Shown here in pieces: positions 1 through 11,047 of a stretch of 64,000 nucleotides of DNA; within the stretch, counting starts at the first letter, position 1, and each line of letters opens with the position of its first letter. Source of the stretch: Rhodamnia argentea (lineage: Eukaryota > Streptophyta > Magnoliopsida > Myrtales > Myrtaceae). The position numbers and the translations under genes are program-made. The stretch is from assembly GCF_020921035.1 (NCBI RefSeq), contig NC_063160.1:21363595-21427594 (forward strand), in the 5' to 3' direction. The notes beneath the pieces are model-generated. The model was not told where the DNA came from and did no database searches. It saw only the letters and a list, made by a program, of their open reading frames with translations.

Positions 1-1003
1 TCTTGCCTCCAATATTTCTCTATTTGCTCTTTTATCCGCTGGGTTTCTTCTTTTCTCGAGTTTCCATCCATTCTATTAGACAATTCAGTAAGCTCTCTTT
101 TCAGCCTTTGGACTTCTAGAAATGCATTGGAAAATTTGCACTTGCTCCATCTTGCCAAAGCATCAGTAACTTTGCATATTCTATTTGCTAGGTTCAGCTG
201 AGAGTTTTGCTGATGATCCCACACCCCCTTAACCACTTCTAGGCACTCCTTATCATCTAACCAGTATGCTTCAAACCTGAATTCCTTCTTCTAGTCCACT
301 GCGGATTTAGAGATAGAAGAATCGGGCTGTGGTCCGATCCAATGGCAGGCAAAGCAAAAGCTTCAGCATTTTGATACATTACTCACTATTCCATGTTACA
401 GAGTACTCTATCCAACCTTTTTTTGACCAAAGCTTCTCCTTCCCTATTATTGGCCCATGTGAAAGTGCATCCCTTGCTCTCTACATTCATTAACAAACAG
501 TCATGCGGCAAGTTGGGAAAGGCATCAACTCGATAGTAGTCAGTTTCCTTTTTACCAAACTTCTCCCAATGGTATAACGTCTCATTGAAGTCCCCAATGC
601 AAATCCAAGGAAGGCTGTTGATAGAGTGAATGTACCGAATAAGCTGCCATAATGCAAGCCTTTCTTGAAAATTCGTGGGGGCATGTAAGAAAGATATTCT
701 CATTAATATACCACTGCTCAGTTCTTTACATATGACATCTATTAATTCACTTGAACTAAACTCCACATCCACCGACACCTCAGCGTTCCACATTAGTGCC
801 AAACCCCCCGCAATACCCCTTGGGTCAATCAACATTATATTTTGATACTGAAGTTGCTTCCTCACTTTTTCTACGACACACTCTTTATTCTTTGTTTCCA
901 TCAAGAAAATGAGATCGGGCTTCTCTTGAGCCTCTAAGGCTCTAAGATGTTGGCATGTCAGGGGATTACCCAATCCCTGACAAGTCCAGCTCAAAATCTT
1001 CAT
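1..1003 (-). pseudogene. LINE ORF2 fragment, endonuclease domain and linker
   Basis: ORF2 opens with MKILSWTCQGLGNP. It carries the family's METKN (catalytic Glu), GDFNE, FTWANNREG and RLDR motifs, which mark the exonuclease-endonuclease-phosphatase fold that nicks target DNA. The frame stops after RLDRVLCNME near 386, where a TGA replaces the usual Trp. It then continues in the same frame with the conserved SDHSPILL motif, and after a further frameshift near 285 reads on as the linker region (FEAYWLDDKECLEVV) to base 1. The normally conserved Asn of the WNC motif is Thr at residue 7. Stop, frameshift and lost active-site residue together mean it is dead. The reverse transcriptase would lie left of the window. 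Confidence 0.85.
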
Positions 1004-1540
1004 ATATGCTTTTCCTCGGGCATTTCCTCAAACACATAGGGTACAACATATTCTGACATCAAACTGCCCATACTTATGCATATTGCCGCAAGCCATAGTT
1101 CCTCATCTAACTCCCTCTCCATGGTTCCTACAGCCTTACTGTGTCAAGACTTGAAGATATCAACCCATCAGACTTTGCAATCCAAAACCAGAAGAGAGAA
1201 GGAAGGACGAACCAACATAAGACTAAGCAATGAGATCGGAGTCAACTGAGACCCCACTGTGGGGGTTGGGTTTTGCTTCGGTGATGGGTAAAGGGGAGTA
1301 TGAAGTGAGGTGATTAGTTGAATAGGCTGGTCAAGGTCTTGGCTGGATGGAAGTTGGAATGGCGTAATAGTGTGGTCAGTGAAGGTAGGATGTTGTGGTG
1401 TGGAATGAAGAAATCATGTGGTGTATGAGGGTAAATGGTTACTGTTGGATTTCATGGTTGGGTAATTGGCTAAAGGGTGATTAGGGTTTGACAAACTATC
1501 ACCATGGATAGGGGAAACTCTTCACTAGGAAGAGAGAAGG
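1..1540 (-). mobile_element. LINE (L1-type) remnant, runs off left edge
   Basis: Minus-strand non-LTR retrotransposon. The part from 1003 down to the window edge encodes the start of ORF2, an APE-type endonuclease. The part above 1003 is the end of ORF1: an in-frame stretch ends at a TGA at 1000-1002 that overlaps the ORF2 ATG at 1001-1003, and further up there is a Pro/Gln/Thr-rich open stretch in another frame. The 5' end near 1540 is approximate. No poly(A) tail or target-site duplication is visible, because the 3' end lies outside the window. The duplicated amidase block starts directly beside it. Confidence 0.8.
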
Positions 1541-2421
1541 AGCCAGTTTGTGGTCTGTGACATTGACAAAATGAAAAATGAGTTATTCAACAAAACCATA
1601 TATCAAATCAATCAACAATATGAAACATCAATGGTCAATTCCGTAGATCAACCTAGTGCTCAATATTCAACTATGGTCACGTTTAATGAGGTCTCTACTT
1701 ATACCAGTTGGCTCGACCTAAAAGATATCCTAAAAGTAATATCATACTCAACCCCTCAACGTGTTTTAAACATAGTGTCGATGAGCATGACATCATAATT
1801 CATCCTCTAAAGACAACAAATCAAATTCAGAATACATCTTATAAAAATATTTTATAAATTGAAACATATAACCTTTCACAATTCAATTTACCAAATACAA
1901 TGCATTTCATAAAATAATTCACAAATCAATGCATACAATCTTTGGCTATTCTTTTCACAAGGCATTCACAAATGATCATTTCAAACAATGCTTTCTAATG
2001 TCATTTTTTTCTTGTTGGGATGTCATTTCAATTGACCAAAAATAGTAAAATCACATTCCAATATGCAAGAAATATGCTCTTTCATAACTCACTGTATCAA
2101 AAGATTAAAAACTCTACTACTTTCAAGAAATGAGTTTGCAAATTTATAATAGAGATAAGCACTACTCACTTGAGAATACCAAAGCCAAATAAGAGATCTA
2201 CACAAGCCGACGAACTCGAAATTCTATCAATTAAATGGAAAAAAAAAGAGTTTACTGATTATATCCTCCCCTTTTTTTTTTTGGGGGGGGGGGCAATGAT
2301 TATATCCCCTTTAAATCGAGATGTACTCGCCCCTCCTCCCTTTCCTGTTCTCCTAGGCTGCCGTGAGTTCTGCTCTCAGTTCCTTTACGACTTTACCCAA
2401 ACCTCGAAGACCGGTTAAACA

Positions 2422-4857
2422 ATGGCTACCGAACCTCCATTTGCCTCTTATCCATCACGGGTGCTTCTTGTTCTCTTTGCCGTTGCATTGATCATGCTCC
2501 GAATCGACGCTCTAGCTCCACCAGCCTTCTCTATCGAAGAAGCAAGCGCACACGATCTCCAGCTCGCTTTCAGGCAAAACAAACTCACCTCAAGGCAGCT
2601 GACTGAGTTCTACCTCGACCGGATTGGGAGACTCAACCCGCTCCTCAGAGGGGTCATCGAGGTGAACCCAGATGCGCGGCACCAAGCCGATAGAGCCGAC
2701 CGAGAACGCAAGGCGAAGCCACATGGCTTGCTCTCCGCCTTGCACGGGATCCCTATACTGCTCAAGGATAACATAGCCACCAAAGACAAGATGAACACCA
2801 CAGCGGGCTCCTTCGCACTTCTCGGCTCGGTTGTGCCTCGGGATGCCGGCGTGGTGGCTCGGCTGAGGAGGGCCGGAGCCGTGTTGCTGGGGAAGGCGAG
2901 CTTGAGCGAGTGGGCTTACTATCGCTCTTCTCGTGGGCCCAGTGGATGGTGTGCCAGGAGCGGCCAGGGAAAGGTCAGCCAACCAAGCTTACAGATCCAC
3001 TTTTCTATCCTTGTCTGTCTCTGCAAGGTTTAGCAATTCAAATGCTTTTGTGCGAGGCTATTAATTTAATCAAACCTCCATACTTAGAGTTGCATTTTGT
3101 GAAAATTATTCGTTAAGTGTGCTAATCATTACAAGAATCTGTTGGATATTTTAAAATCATGCGCCAGTGAGTGCGCCATGGTAGCTGCTTATGAAGCACT
3201 CGAGCTGTTTCTCCTAGAAGAGGCAGATTCGACATGATAATATGACGGAAACCTCCTTTGAATCTATTTGTCTGATGACTAAAGTTAATGCATATGAACA
3301 CAGAATCCATACAACCTATCAGCGGATCCTTGCGGATCAAGTAGCGGGTCGGCCATCTCCGTGGCAGCGAATATGGGGGCAGTGTCGCTGGGAACGGAGA
3401 CGGACGGCTCAATCTTGTGTCCCTCCAGTTTTAACTCAGTGGTGGGCATCAAACCCACCCTTGGCTTGACGAGCCGAGGTGGGGTTGTCCCCATCACTCC
3501 CAGACAGGACACTGTCGGGTAAGCCGGGGCGAATCACACCGACACTCTTTATACTCGCGGAAGTTACTCCGAACGTATTAACCACCATATGTGGGATCTC
3601 TCAGGCCAATGTGCAGGACTGTTGCAGATGCCGTCCATGTCCTCGATGTCATCGTAGGATTCGATCCTTATGATGCCAAAGCCACTAGAGAAGCGTCGAA
3701 GTACATCCCGAGAGGGGGCTACAAGCGATTTCTCAAAGCAGACGGGCTCAAAGGCAAGAGACTCGGAATCGTTAGGAACCCTTTCTTCGACAACTACTCA
3801 GGAACTCCGGTCCTCAAAGCATTTGATAGCCATTTCAACACCCTGAGGTAGTTAATGGTGATATCAGGACCCATTAGTTCCTCAAGTTTGGAATGAACCA
3901 ATACGACATATAATATATGCAAATGTTTTCATTTCTTTCATGGACAGGAAACAAGGTGCAGTATTGGTGGACCACTTGGAATTAGCCAACGTCAATGAAA
4001 TATACTCTGACGCGAGCGGCGAAGGTGTAGCGATGTCGGCCGAGTTCAAGCTAGCCCTGAATAAGTACCTGCGAGATTTGGTCGTCTCGCCAGTTCGATC
4101 CCTTGCCGATGTAATTGCCTTCAACAACAAGCACAAGCATGCGGTGAGTTGGTATTATCACATATCAATTTATACATCATCTTTAATCGACTCAAAATTA
4201 AGTAGAATCGCATAATGTTAGGGGAACATATAGCAGAATCAAGCAAGAGGGCAGTGCCCTTACCAGGGATGCGCTGGATAATTTCTCGTTTTTACGCCAT
4301 CTGCAACTTGCAGCATGGCTATCATGGAACACTGGATAGAATATTTTCAAATACTCCATGCCAACGTTGTGATGCGCATCTTAACAGTCGTCCCATCGTG
4401 ATTCGTCGACCCTTACCCTGTTTATCTCTAATTTTATTCACCAAAATGGCCGTTCTTGCAGGAAAAGATCGATGAGTACGGCCAGGACTTGTTCCTCGCG
4501 GCGCAAGCCACGAGTGGGATCAATGAGACTGTGAAATCAGCAAGGCGAAACATGGACAGATTGACCCGAGATGGGTTTGAGAAGCTGATGAGGCAGAACA
4601 AGTTGGATGCACTGGTGACTCCGGGTTCTGCAGTGAGCACCGTTCTTGCGATCGGAGGCTTCCCCGGAATAAGCGTGCCCGCTGGATACGACAAGGATGG
4701 AGTGCCCTTTGGAATTTGCTTCGGAGGCTTGAGAGGCTCTGAGCCTACGCTCATCGAAATCGCTTACGGGTTCGAGCAAGCCACCAAGATCAGGAGGCCG
4801 CCATCGCTCATGCAGTGTGACCGCCATTTGGATGTCGGTCCGAGCTCTTGCGTGTGA
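2422..4857 (+). CDS. Amidase-signature family protein, copy 1 (five exons)
   Basis: Exons 2422-2973, 3304-3518, 3605-3847, 3948-4143 and 4462-4857, all with GT-AG introns, give a 533-residue protein. It belongs to the amidase-signature hydrolases, which cleave C-N amide bonds, and resembles the plant genes annotated as probable amidases; the substrate is not known. The Ser-cisSer-Lys triad is present: Lys115 in GIPILLKDN, Ser196 in the CGSSSGS motif and Ser220 in TDGS, with the 24-residue Ser-Ser spacing seen in FAAH. Residues 13-30 are hydrophobic, suggesting a signal peptide and secretion. The ATG sits in AACAATGGC, a good plant start context. The last 13 residues, after PPSLMQ, are an extension created by a 2-bp difference from copy 2 at the stop codon. 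The exon joins are inferred from protein continuity. Confidence 0.9.
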
Positions 4858-5101
4858 GATGCTTTCTCTGTTATTGGATTAGGATCCAAGTGACGAAGCA
4901 ACGAAGGAATAAGCAGCCACATTCCAAGATTAAGAAGTGAGACTGTCAAACAATAACGATTTAGAACGTGTTTGTTCACTCAGATGCAACTACCAATGGA
5001 GCAATGACTTCCCCACGGTTTATCGAAGTCTTCATCACAACTTTCTCTGCCAAACAAAAAAGTGAAGCACGTCAATTGAGAATTGAGAAATTAAATTCAA
5101 G

Positions 5102-5486
5102 GTTTCCTAGAAAGTCCTCCATTGCATGGCGGTGAATACAATCCTAAATTTTTCAGTTTTGCCAATTCAATTATAAACTTTTTGATAACTTACCGATTTA
5201 GTATCAAATCTTTCAATCGTGTCAATTTAGTTGGCGCTGCTAGATCATTACGTTAGTGATTTTAGGTTAAAGTTAGCCGGAAGGACTAAATTGACAAATT
5301 ATTAAAAGCTTTAAGATTAAATTGACAAATCGTCACAAGGTTTGTGACTAAATTGATGCAATTGAAAGGTTTAAGACTAAATGGGGAAGTTGTCAAAAGA
5401 TTTTGAACAAAATTAGTAAAATTGAAAAGTTTATGACTGAACTGGGTAGTGTATAATATGTTCAAAAATTTTTTGGACGATTTTCC
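5102..5486. mobile_element. Inverted-repeat (MITE-like) element
   Basis: The left arm (fragments such as AATCCTAAATTTTTCAG and CAATTCAATTATAAAC) is an imperfect inverted copy of the right arm ending at GGACGATTTTCC. Alternating phrases of the type 'not annotated as gene but CCTAAAC-CAATTTAGTC' recur in the elements at 12.9, 37.9, 42.6, 51.9 and 56.4 kb. There is no coding capacity. It abuts the dirigent relic on its right. Confidence 0.55.
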
Positions 5487-5491
5487 TTCCA

Positions 5492-5846
5492 TGTCACGGC
5501 TGATGACATCGAGAATGTGCTGACTTGGTTTGCTAAACTCAACCATTCCAAGTCAAAAATTGCGCCCCTCCACTTCTATTTCCACAACAATCTCGTGCAT
5601 GTCAATTAGGTTATGATCACCGAGAAGTCCTCGACTCTTTTCGGCATAATGATGATGATGAATGATTAGCGGACAAAAGGACCCGAGCCGACAACCACGG
5701 TCGTCAGCAGGAATCGAGTTGCTAGGCTTGCTCATGAAAATGAATCTTGTTTCCAATGAAAGCATCCTCGGCGTCAGGAGTCTTGACATGACTTACGAAT
5801 CCTGTAGGGAGAAACCTACAACCGACGGGACCGTTGTTTTCCCTAA
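5492..5846 (+). pseudogene. Dirigent relic in amidase block copy 1
   Basis: Decayed dirigent coding sequence. Pieces matching intact cluster members appear in order but in changing frames: the region of ADDPEKVDAWF, LHFYFHN, EKSSTLFG, KGPEP, GIELLGLLMKMNL and finally TTDGTVVF in place of IVGGTGVF. There are several stops and frameshifts, and the signal peptide and C-terminal ~30 residues are missing. The same relic follows amidase copy 2 at 17.75-18.1 kb, so it was already in the block before it duplicated. Confidence 0.8.
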
Positions 5847-6060
5847 GGTAACATCATACCCAAAAAACCAAATGATAAAGAGCAAATAGATTATGGCATC
5901 GTATTCTGTGACAACATGCAACTCCACGAGGAGAAGAGACACTGAAGGAACAATTTGTTAACAAGGAGTAGCTACTTATTCAATCGACAAAGCAACAAGA
6001 ACCTTAAGCTCCGTCTCTTTCTTCTCTTTCAAATGCGTATCTAATACCAAGAATCTTTCA

Positions 6061-6653
6061 AATTTGCCACTGCGGTTGCCCGACCTTTTCAGCCTTTTCT
6101 TAGGTAATAATCCCTAGACATAACCGTAATTAGCCGATTAACTTGAAGCAAAATAACACAGTCCGTCGCGACACTCTGAGCTTCTATGAGAAACCGAACT
6201 CACAATCATCTATTTTTGAATTGAAGCGTAGAAAGGTGATTAAACAATTATTATGAAGATTTACTAATAAAAAAAAAGAAGACTTCCACACCTACCAACC
6301 CCTACGCTATGAATAAAGAATTTTTGCAACACTGCAGCCCGGTTAGGGTGAGAGCGAATAGTTGACAAGAGCCGACAAATTCGGTAGTGTTTAATATGGT
6401 TTGAGAAACTTCACGACAAACCAAGTGCAAATATCCAACTATTTGGTCGAATAATGTGAATCGCGATACCTTGTTTTTTCCAATTTAAATCACGAATGTT
6501 GACGCGAGAGAGCAGAGGTTATTGGACAATGTCTACATTAATTTGCATCGCATTGATTACGAGATCATTTTTATATTTGCGAAAATCAGGATATTGTCAA
6601 TTGTTGTACAATGCATGAAAACTTAGCACAATCGCATTTATAAAAAAATTATA
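6061..6653. other. Dirigent-unit flanking sequence, no gene
   Basis: AT-rich sequence that recurs at about 28.7-29.4 kb and 34.1-34.8 kb, upstream of dirigent copies there. No open frame of interest. It shows that a dirigent-type segment once extended through here. Confidence 0.6.
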
Positions 6654-7326
6654 GCGAAAATTCCAAAACAAGGCCCCAAGTGCCCTCATTTTCTCAAATA
6701 AGGGCTTGAAGTGAACCTTATTTTAAATAAGAATCCGAAGTGCCCTGATTGTGTCAAAGAAGGGCCTGAAGTGCATATTATTTCAATTAAGAGCATAAAG
6801 TGACTATATTAGTCTAAAAAAAGGGCATGAGTCATTTTAGCTGGGGACATTTTGGTCATTTACAATTTTATTTTATTTTTTCCTTTTTCTGGTTTTCAAG
6901 GAATTTTGAAAAAAAAATAAAAAAAAAGGGGAAAAGAAGAACACAGGCGGGAGGTTTTTGACCTCTATCAGGCCCTCACCGCTGGTCGGCGGGGTCGCCG
7001 GCCCCCGCCGAGGAGCCGGTGACCTTGGTCGCCACATGCAGGAGGTCAAAACCTCCCGTTTGTGTTCTTGTTTTTTTTTTTGTTTTAATTTTTTGCTTTT
7101 TTTTTGTTTCAATTTAATTTAATAAAAAATTAGATTAAATTTATATTTTTACAAAAATACCCTCGATCGGTCAGAAAATTTGGCCAGGTGGCCGAGCGGG
7201 CCATTATTTAAAACAACTATAATCACTTCAAGTCATTCTTTGAGACAATGAGGGCACTTCGGGCTTTTATTTGAAATAAAATCTACTTCAAACTCTTATT
7301 TGAGAAAATGAGAATACTTTTTTCGC
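6654..7326. mobile_element. Inverted-repeat element with GC-rich core
   Basis: The ends are long imperfect inverted repeats: GCGAAAATTCCAAAACAAGG at the left and its near-complement ending in TTTTTTCGC at the right, with phrases such as AGTGCCCTCATTTTCTCAAA inverted on both sides. The core at about 6945-7055 is GC-rich and has its own inverted repeat (GGGAGGTTTTGACCTC-like arms). The related segment at 29.3 kb lacks the element, which marks it as an insertion. No transposase is encoded. Confidence 0.65.
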
Positions 7327-7673
7327 ATCCTGGTCCGGTAGAAATACGGTAGGACGGCTTACTACGAGCATAATGTTGTAATAGTGGCCGGTGATGGATG
7401 CCCCCATTGGATCGGTCGCATGCCTCTACGGAGTCACGTAGCACGGGCGAGACCCCGTGCGCAACAATCCATCTTTCTCTCTATGTTCAAGCTCTATCCA
7501 GTTCCATTTCAAATCCGCGAAATGTAGCCCTCTCGATTTGCTTTTCTTCGCTGCCGCTCAAATCTAGCCCTTCTTCACTGGCTCACGCACTGCTCCAACC
7601 GCCACTCTATCAACCCGACAAATACTCACTAATCTTCTCTCGAAGGTTTTTTTTTGGTTTTCCTCATACGTAA
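7327..7673. other. Short unique stretch left of solo LTR
   Basis: The first ~90 bp match the dirigent-unit flank at about 29.36 kb. The rest, rich in CT, resembles an untranslated leader, but no recognised gene follows because the solo LTR begins at 7674. Confidence 0.4.
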
Positions 7674-10600
7674 TGTGACGCCCGAAAATTTGACAAGTGG
7701 CCAATAGTGAAATCTAGTCTATGGAATGACTAAGAATTTTAGTTTGATGCTCAAGATCGGATATTAAGGAATTAGAAATCGGAAATTGGAAATTTTCGGG
7801 ATTGTTATTCGAATCGGATTAAATTCTGATTAAATGAGTAATTGCGTCCTAAAATTAGAAAATTTCACATTAAGCCTCGTTTGGGCTAAATTGACTCGAG
7901 TTCAAATTAAATAACCCTCTGTCGGGTTTCCGAACGCTCGAATTACCTAGGATGTGAAATGACCAAAATGCCCCCGGCCAATTTTGGAAATTACCGTTTT
8001 GCCCCTAGGACCCACCTTATCACTTTAGGCCTTGGTCAAATTTCCAGATTTTTCTTTACCTCTCTCTCTCTCTCTCTCCCTCTTCCACGTCCATTCCCTT
8101 GCCGCCTCTTCTTTTCCTCTTTTCTTCTTCTTTTTCTTTCTTCTTCAGCACTCACTTCGTGTGACCACAACCACCACCATCGCCTCTAGCCTTTAGCTAC
8201 CCTCCCCTCCGCCATGCCAGATCATCACCACCACCGCCGTCGTCACTGTGGCAGCTCGGAACAGCCGCGAGACAACATTACGGCCGGAGTCCCCTGTTTT
8301 CGCGTCTGCTACTGCTCTGTTCGGATCTCTGCTGTTGCAACGGTTCCCGACCCCCCGCACCGCCTCAGCCACCGCCTCAGCTCTCCATTGATCTCCAACT
8401 ACCATCCTCGACCACCAACAGCCACCGCAAATTCACCAGAGAGCTCTAAAAAGCCGGCAAACCCTCGCCTACCCTGTTTCCCCTGTTTTGGCGCCGGTTC
8501 AGTTCTACTTTGGAACAACGCCTACCGCTGCCTTCCTCCGCCACCAGTGACCATCACCCAACCCTCGACGTCCCCTTAGACCTATACCATCAACCCCACG
8601 ACGTTCCACCACAGCCAGAGACCTGAGCAGCCCCGACCAAACTTCCCCTGCATCTGTTCCTGTACCGCTCCCCTATTTCCGCCCACTGCAGCCCCTGTCC
8701 GTGACTGTTGACTACTGTTCCGGCCCTCAAAAGCCACCACCAACCCCCATAACCTTCCTCCGACCATCTCGTACCTCCACCGCCAACCCTGAAGCCGTTC
8801 GTTGCCTGTAGCCCACCGTAGGAGCCACAACAGCCCCGGCCAGCCACTGTTTCCCCTGTTTTTGGGCCGGGGCAGGTTCTTTTTGGGCCTAATTAGGCCT
8901 GTTTTGTGGGCCGGCGAGTTGGGCCAAGGTCCAACCTGTTTTGGGCCATGTAATTGGGCCTAATCTCAAGTCAGGCCCGTTGGGCCGGAAATTTGAGCCC
9001 ATTATCCGAGATTTTAGACCCGCCTTCCAACCGCGTACGACGTTCGTGCCGAAGGCTTTCAAGGACCGCCGTCGCACTTACCTCGTCTATTCGATTGTGA
9101 GTTGACCTCTAATCCTTGGTTAGGTCATTAATTTTGTTCGGATTAATTTATTTAGATTATTAGGTGTTTAGGTAGCTCGATTAGGGCCGATTTAGGGTAG
9201 AAACTTAGTTTAAGTTCAATGACCCTAATTAGTTAAGTTAGTCTAATTAGTTAGGAATCTACGGCTAATTGGATGAGATTGATTGATTGAATGACCGTTA
9301 TTGATTGATCGGGAGTGAGCGATGTATTAGAGACGAGCGTACGATCGATTGACTAATTGAATTGGCTAAGATTAAATTGGCTCTTGAATTGAGCTTAAAT
9401 GTGCATAATTCGATCAAATATTTATGATTGAATTGATTGATCTACTTAAATTGATTGCCTATGTCGATTGTTTGATTGAACACTATGATTAGCCATTGAC
9501 GGATTGGATGTTCGGTTTGAGGGAAAATTACCCCGTGATGCATGCAGAGTTCAATAAATGATTTCGTGCATTTGTATGACCACATTTGGCATCAATTTCA
9601 CGTATTGGTATGAAAACAACCTTGAGCCAAGTCATGAGCATATCGTGTGAACATATGGCTAAAAATGGAATAATGAATTGATGGATTGCCAAGTGTGCTT
9701 GAATGGTCATATAATGGATCTTCCCCGACAATATCGTGCTGTGTCGATCGGAATTCCACGACTTGTTGGATGCACGCCTTTCCGTGTTGTCGGATTGAGC
9801 GGATGCTGGTCGCAGCTTGTGACGGACTGAAGCCCTTACGGGGATTCCTGGTAGTTCCGCACCGTGTCAATCAGAATCACACGGACTATTAGATGCCGTC
9901 ACCAGAAGTAAGGGACGATATCTGGTCCTACCGGAAGAGCACCATCTATCTAGTGTGTTATGCACCAACTGTCTAGTGTGCAAGGCCAAAGGGTCCTTAA
10001 TAATTAAACCGCATGCAATTGTGACTTGTTCATGGACAAGTATATGTGCATCTTGACTATGAAATCTGGTATGGGACGGATAGAGTAGAATGCCAAAGGT
10101 ACATATTCATACATGTTCGAGTTATCATTGCATTTTGTGTGATATCCTAGTGGATAAGTCGCATGTGGTTGATATATCGGCATTGAGACACGTGGTTTAT
10201 TGATAAGACGTTCTGGACGAGTTGATATGATGCCCGATCCGTGAGCTGATTGATATGATTGTCACGTCATGTTTTGCATTATATTAGATGTGGCTTCTGT
10301 CGGGTAAGCTTGTATGTGACTAAAAAATTTACACCATGATACTGCGACTATTTAGTAGGGGTCCTGAGTGAATCAACGACCTAGCCGGACTTAGGCGCCG
10401 ACTCACCGAGATTTATATCTCACCTCGTCGTGGTTACCATTTTCGGGTTCTAACTAACGAAGCTAGTAGTTCTTTGAGAAGCTAATAAGGACGAGGGTGA
10501 CGTAACCTTGTTTGGAGTAAATACAAAGTTGACCCTACCCTGCCCCAAAGTATGAGGCCAATTAGGGTGTCATTTCGGTTGATTTACAACGTGATTGTAA

Positions 10601-10792
10601 AGAAGATCATGTTTTTGAATTAATGCATTTTTCCTACTTGTCTATCCCTATCTTATATTATTGTCCGGGAGTATTATACGTTTCCGCAAGCGTAGTTAAT
10701 CTTATGGGTTGGTAGCGTGCCCGGGACGCTATCCTTTAACCCGAGAGATGAGATGGCGGGGATGTCGCATGCTCGAGGATCGGGGCGTGACA
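7674..10792 (+). mobile_element. Solo LTR, long, probably Ty3/gypsy type
   Basis: The segment starts TGTGACGCCCG and ends CGGGGCGTGACA, the TG...CA ends and short inverted tips expected of an LTR. It is about 3.1 kb long. Flanking bases are CGTAA on the left and CATAA on the right, four of five matching, consistent with an aged 5-bp target duplication. No gag, pol, primer-binding site or second LTR lies beside it, so it is a solo LTR left by recombination between the ends of a former element. The family is judged only from length and end sequence. It is a fossil; age cannot be estimated without a partner LTR. The orientation is not certain. Confidence 0.7.
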
Positions 10793-10912
10793 CATAACCT
10801 CCCTGGTGTAAGTTTTGCAGTTGACGCCAATAGCGTCCATTGGACTTTCCAAATATTTCTCAACTGTTACAGCAAATTCGATTGTGTTAATGACCATTAT
10901 GCTACATACAAG

Positions 10913-11047
10913 TGGCTAACTGTTTCTGCTGGATATGACGACAATGGAATGCCATTTGGGATTTGCTTTGGGGGAATGAAGGGATCCGAAGCAAAGTTGA
11001 TTGAGATAGCCTATTCTTTTGAATAAGCCACGAGGATGCGTAAACCT
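10913..11047 (+). pseudogene. Third amidase, C-terminal scrap
   Basis: One stretch reads VSAGYDDNGMPFGICFGG, then MKGSEAKLIEIAYSFE, a stop, and ATRMRKPP. It is the last-exon C-terminus of the amidase family (copies 1 and 2 have VPAGYDKDGVPFGICFGG and IEIAYGFEQATKIRR). The TAA at 11024-11026 replaces the usual Gln codon. No other amidase exon is found nearby. It is clearly more diverged from copies 1 and 2 than they are from each other, so it comes from an older duplication. The solo LTR ends 120 bp upstream. Confidence 0.8.

Larger units (their letters stand above)
1568..6060. repeat. Duplicated block, copy 1 (amidase plus dirigent relic)
   Basis: This block matches 13480-18415 at an offset of about 11.9 kb. 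The match covers the ~850-bp upstream region, all five amidase exons and four introns, the downstream inverted-repeat element and the decayed dirigent relic. The four introns have equal lengths in both copies (330, 86, 100 and 318 bp), so the duplication is recent compared with the diverged amidase scrap at 10.9 kb. The 1.5-2.4 kb upstream part holds AT-rich sequence and a T-run followed by a G-run near 2271-2293. No other gene is seen in it. Confidence 0.85.

Noticed and set aside
2590-2982. 130-codon minus-strand open frame over amidase exon 1
   Set aside because: Shadow of the GC-rich exon; no recognisable protein, and a similar shadow lies over copy 2.
8214-8579. Proline/His-rich open frame of 121 codons (and neighbours at 7959 and 8590)
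   Set aside because: It lies within the solo LTR, is low in complexity, has matching open frames on the other strand, and no known domain.
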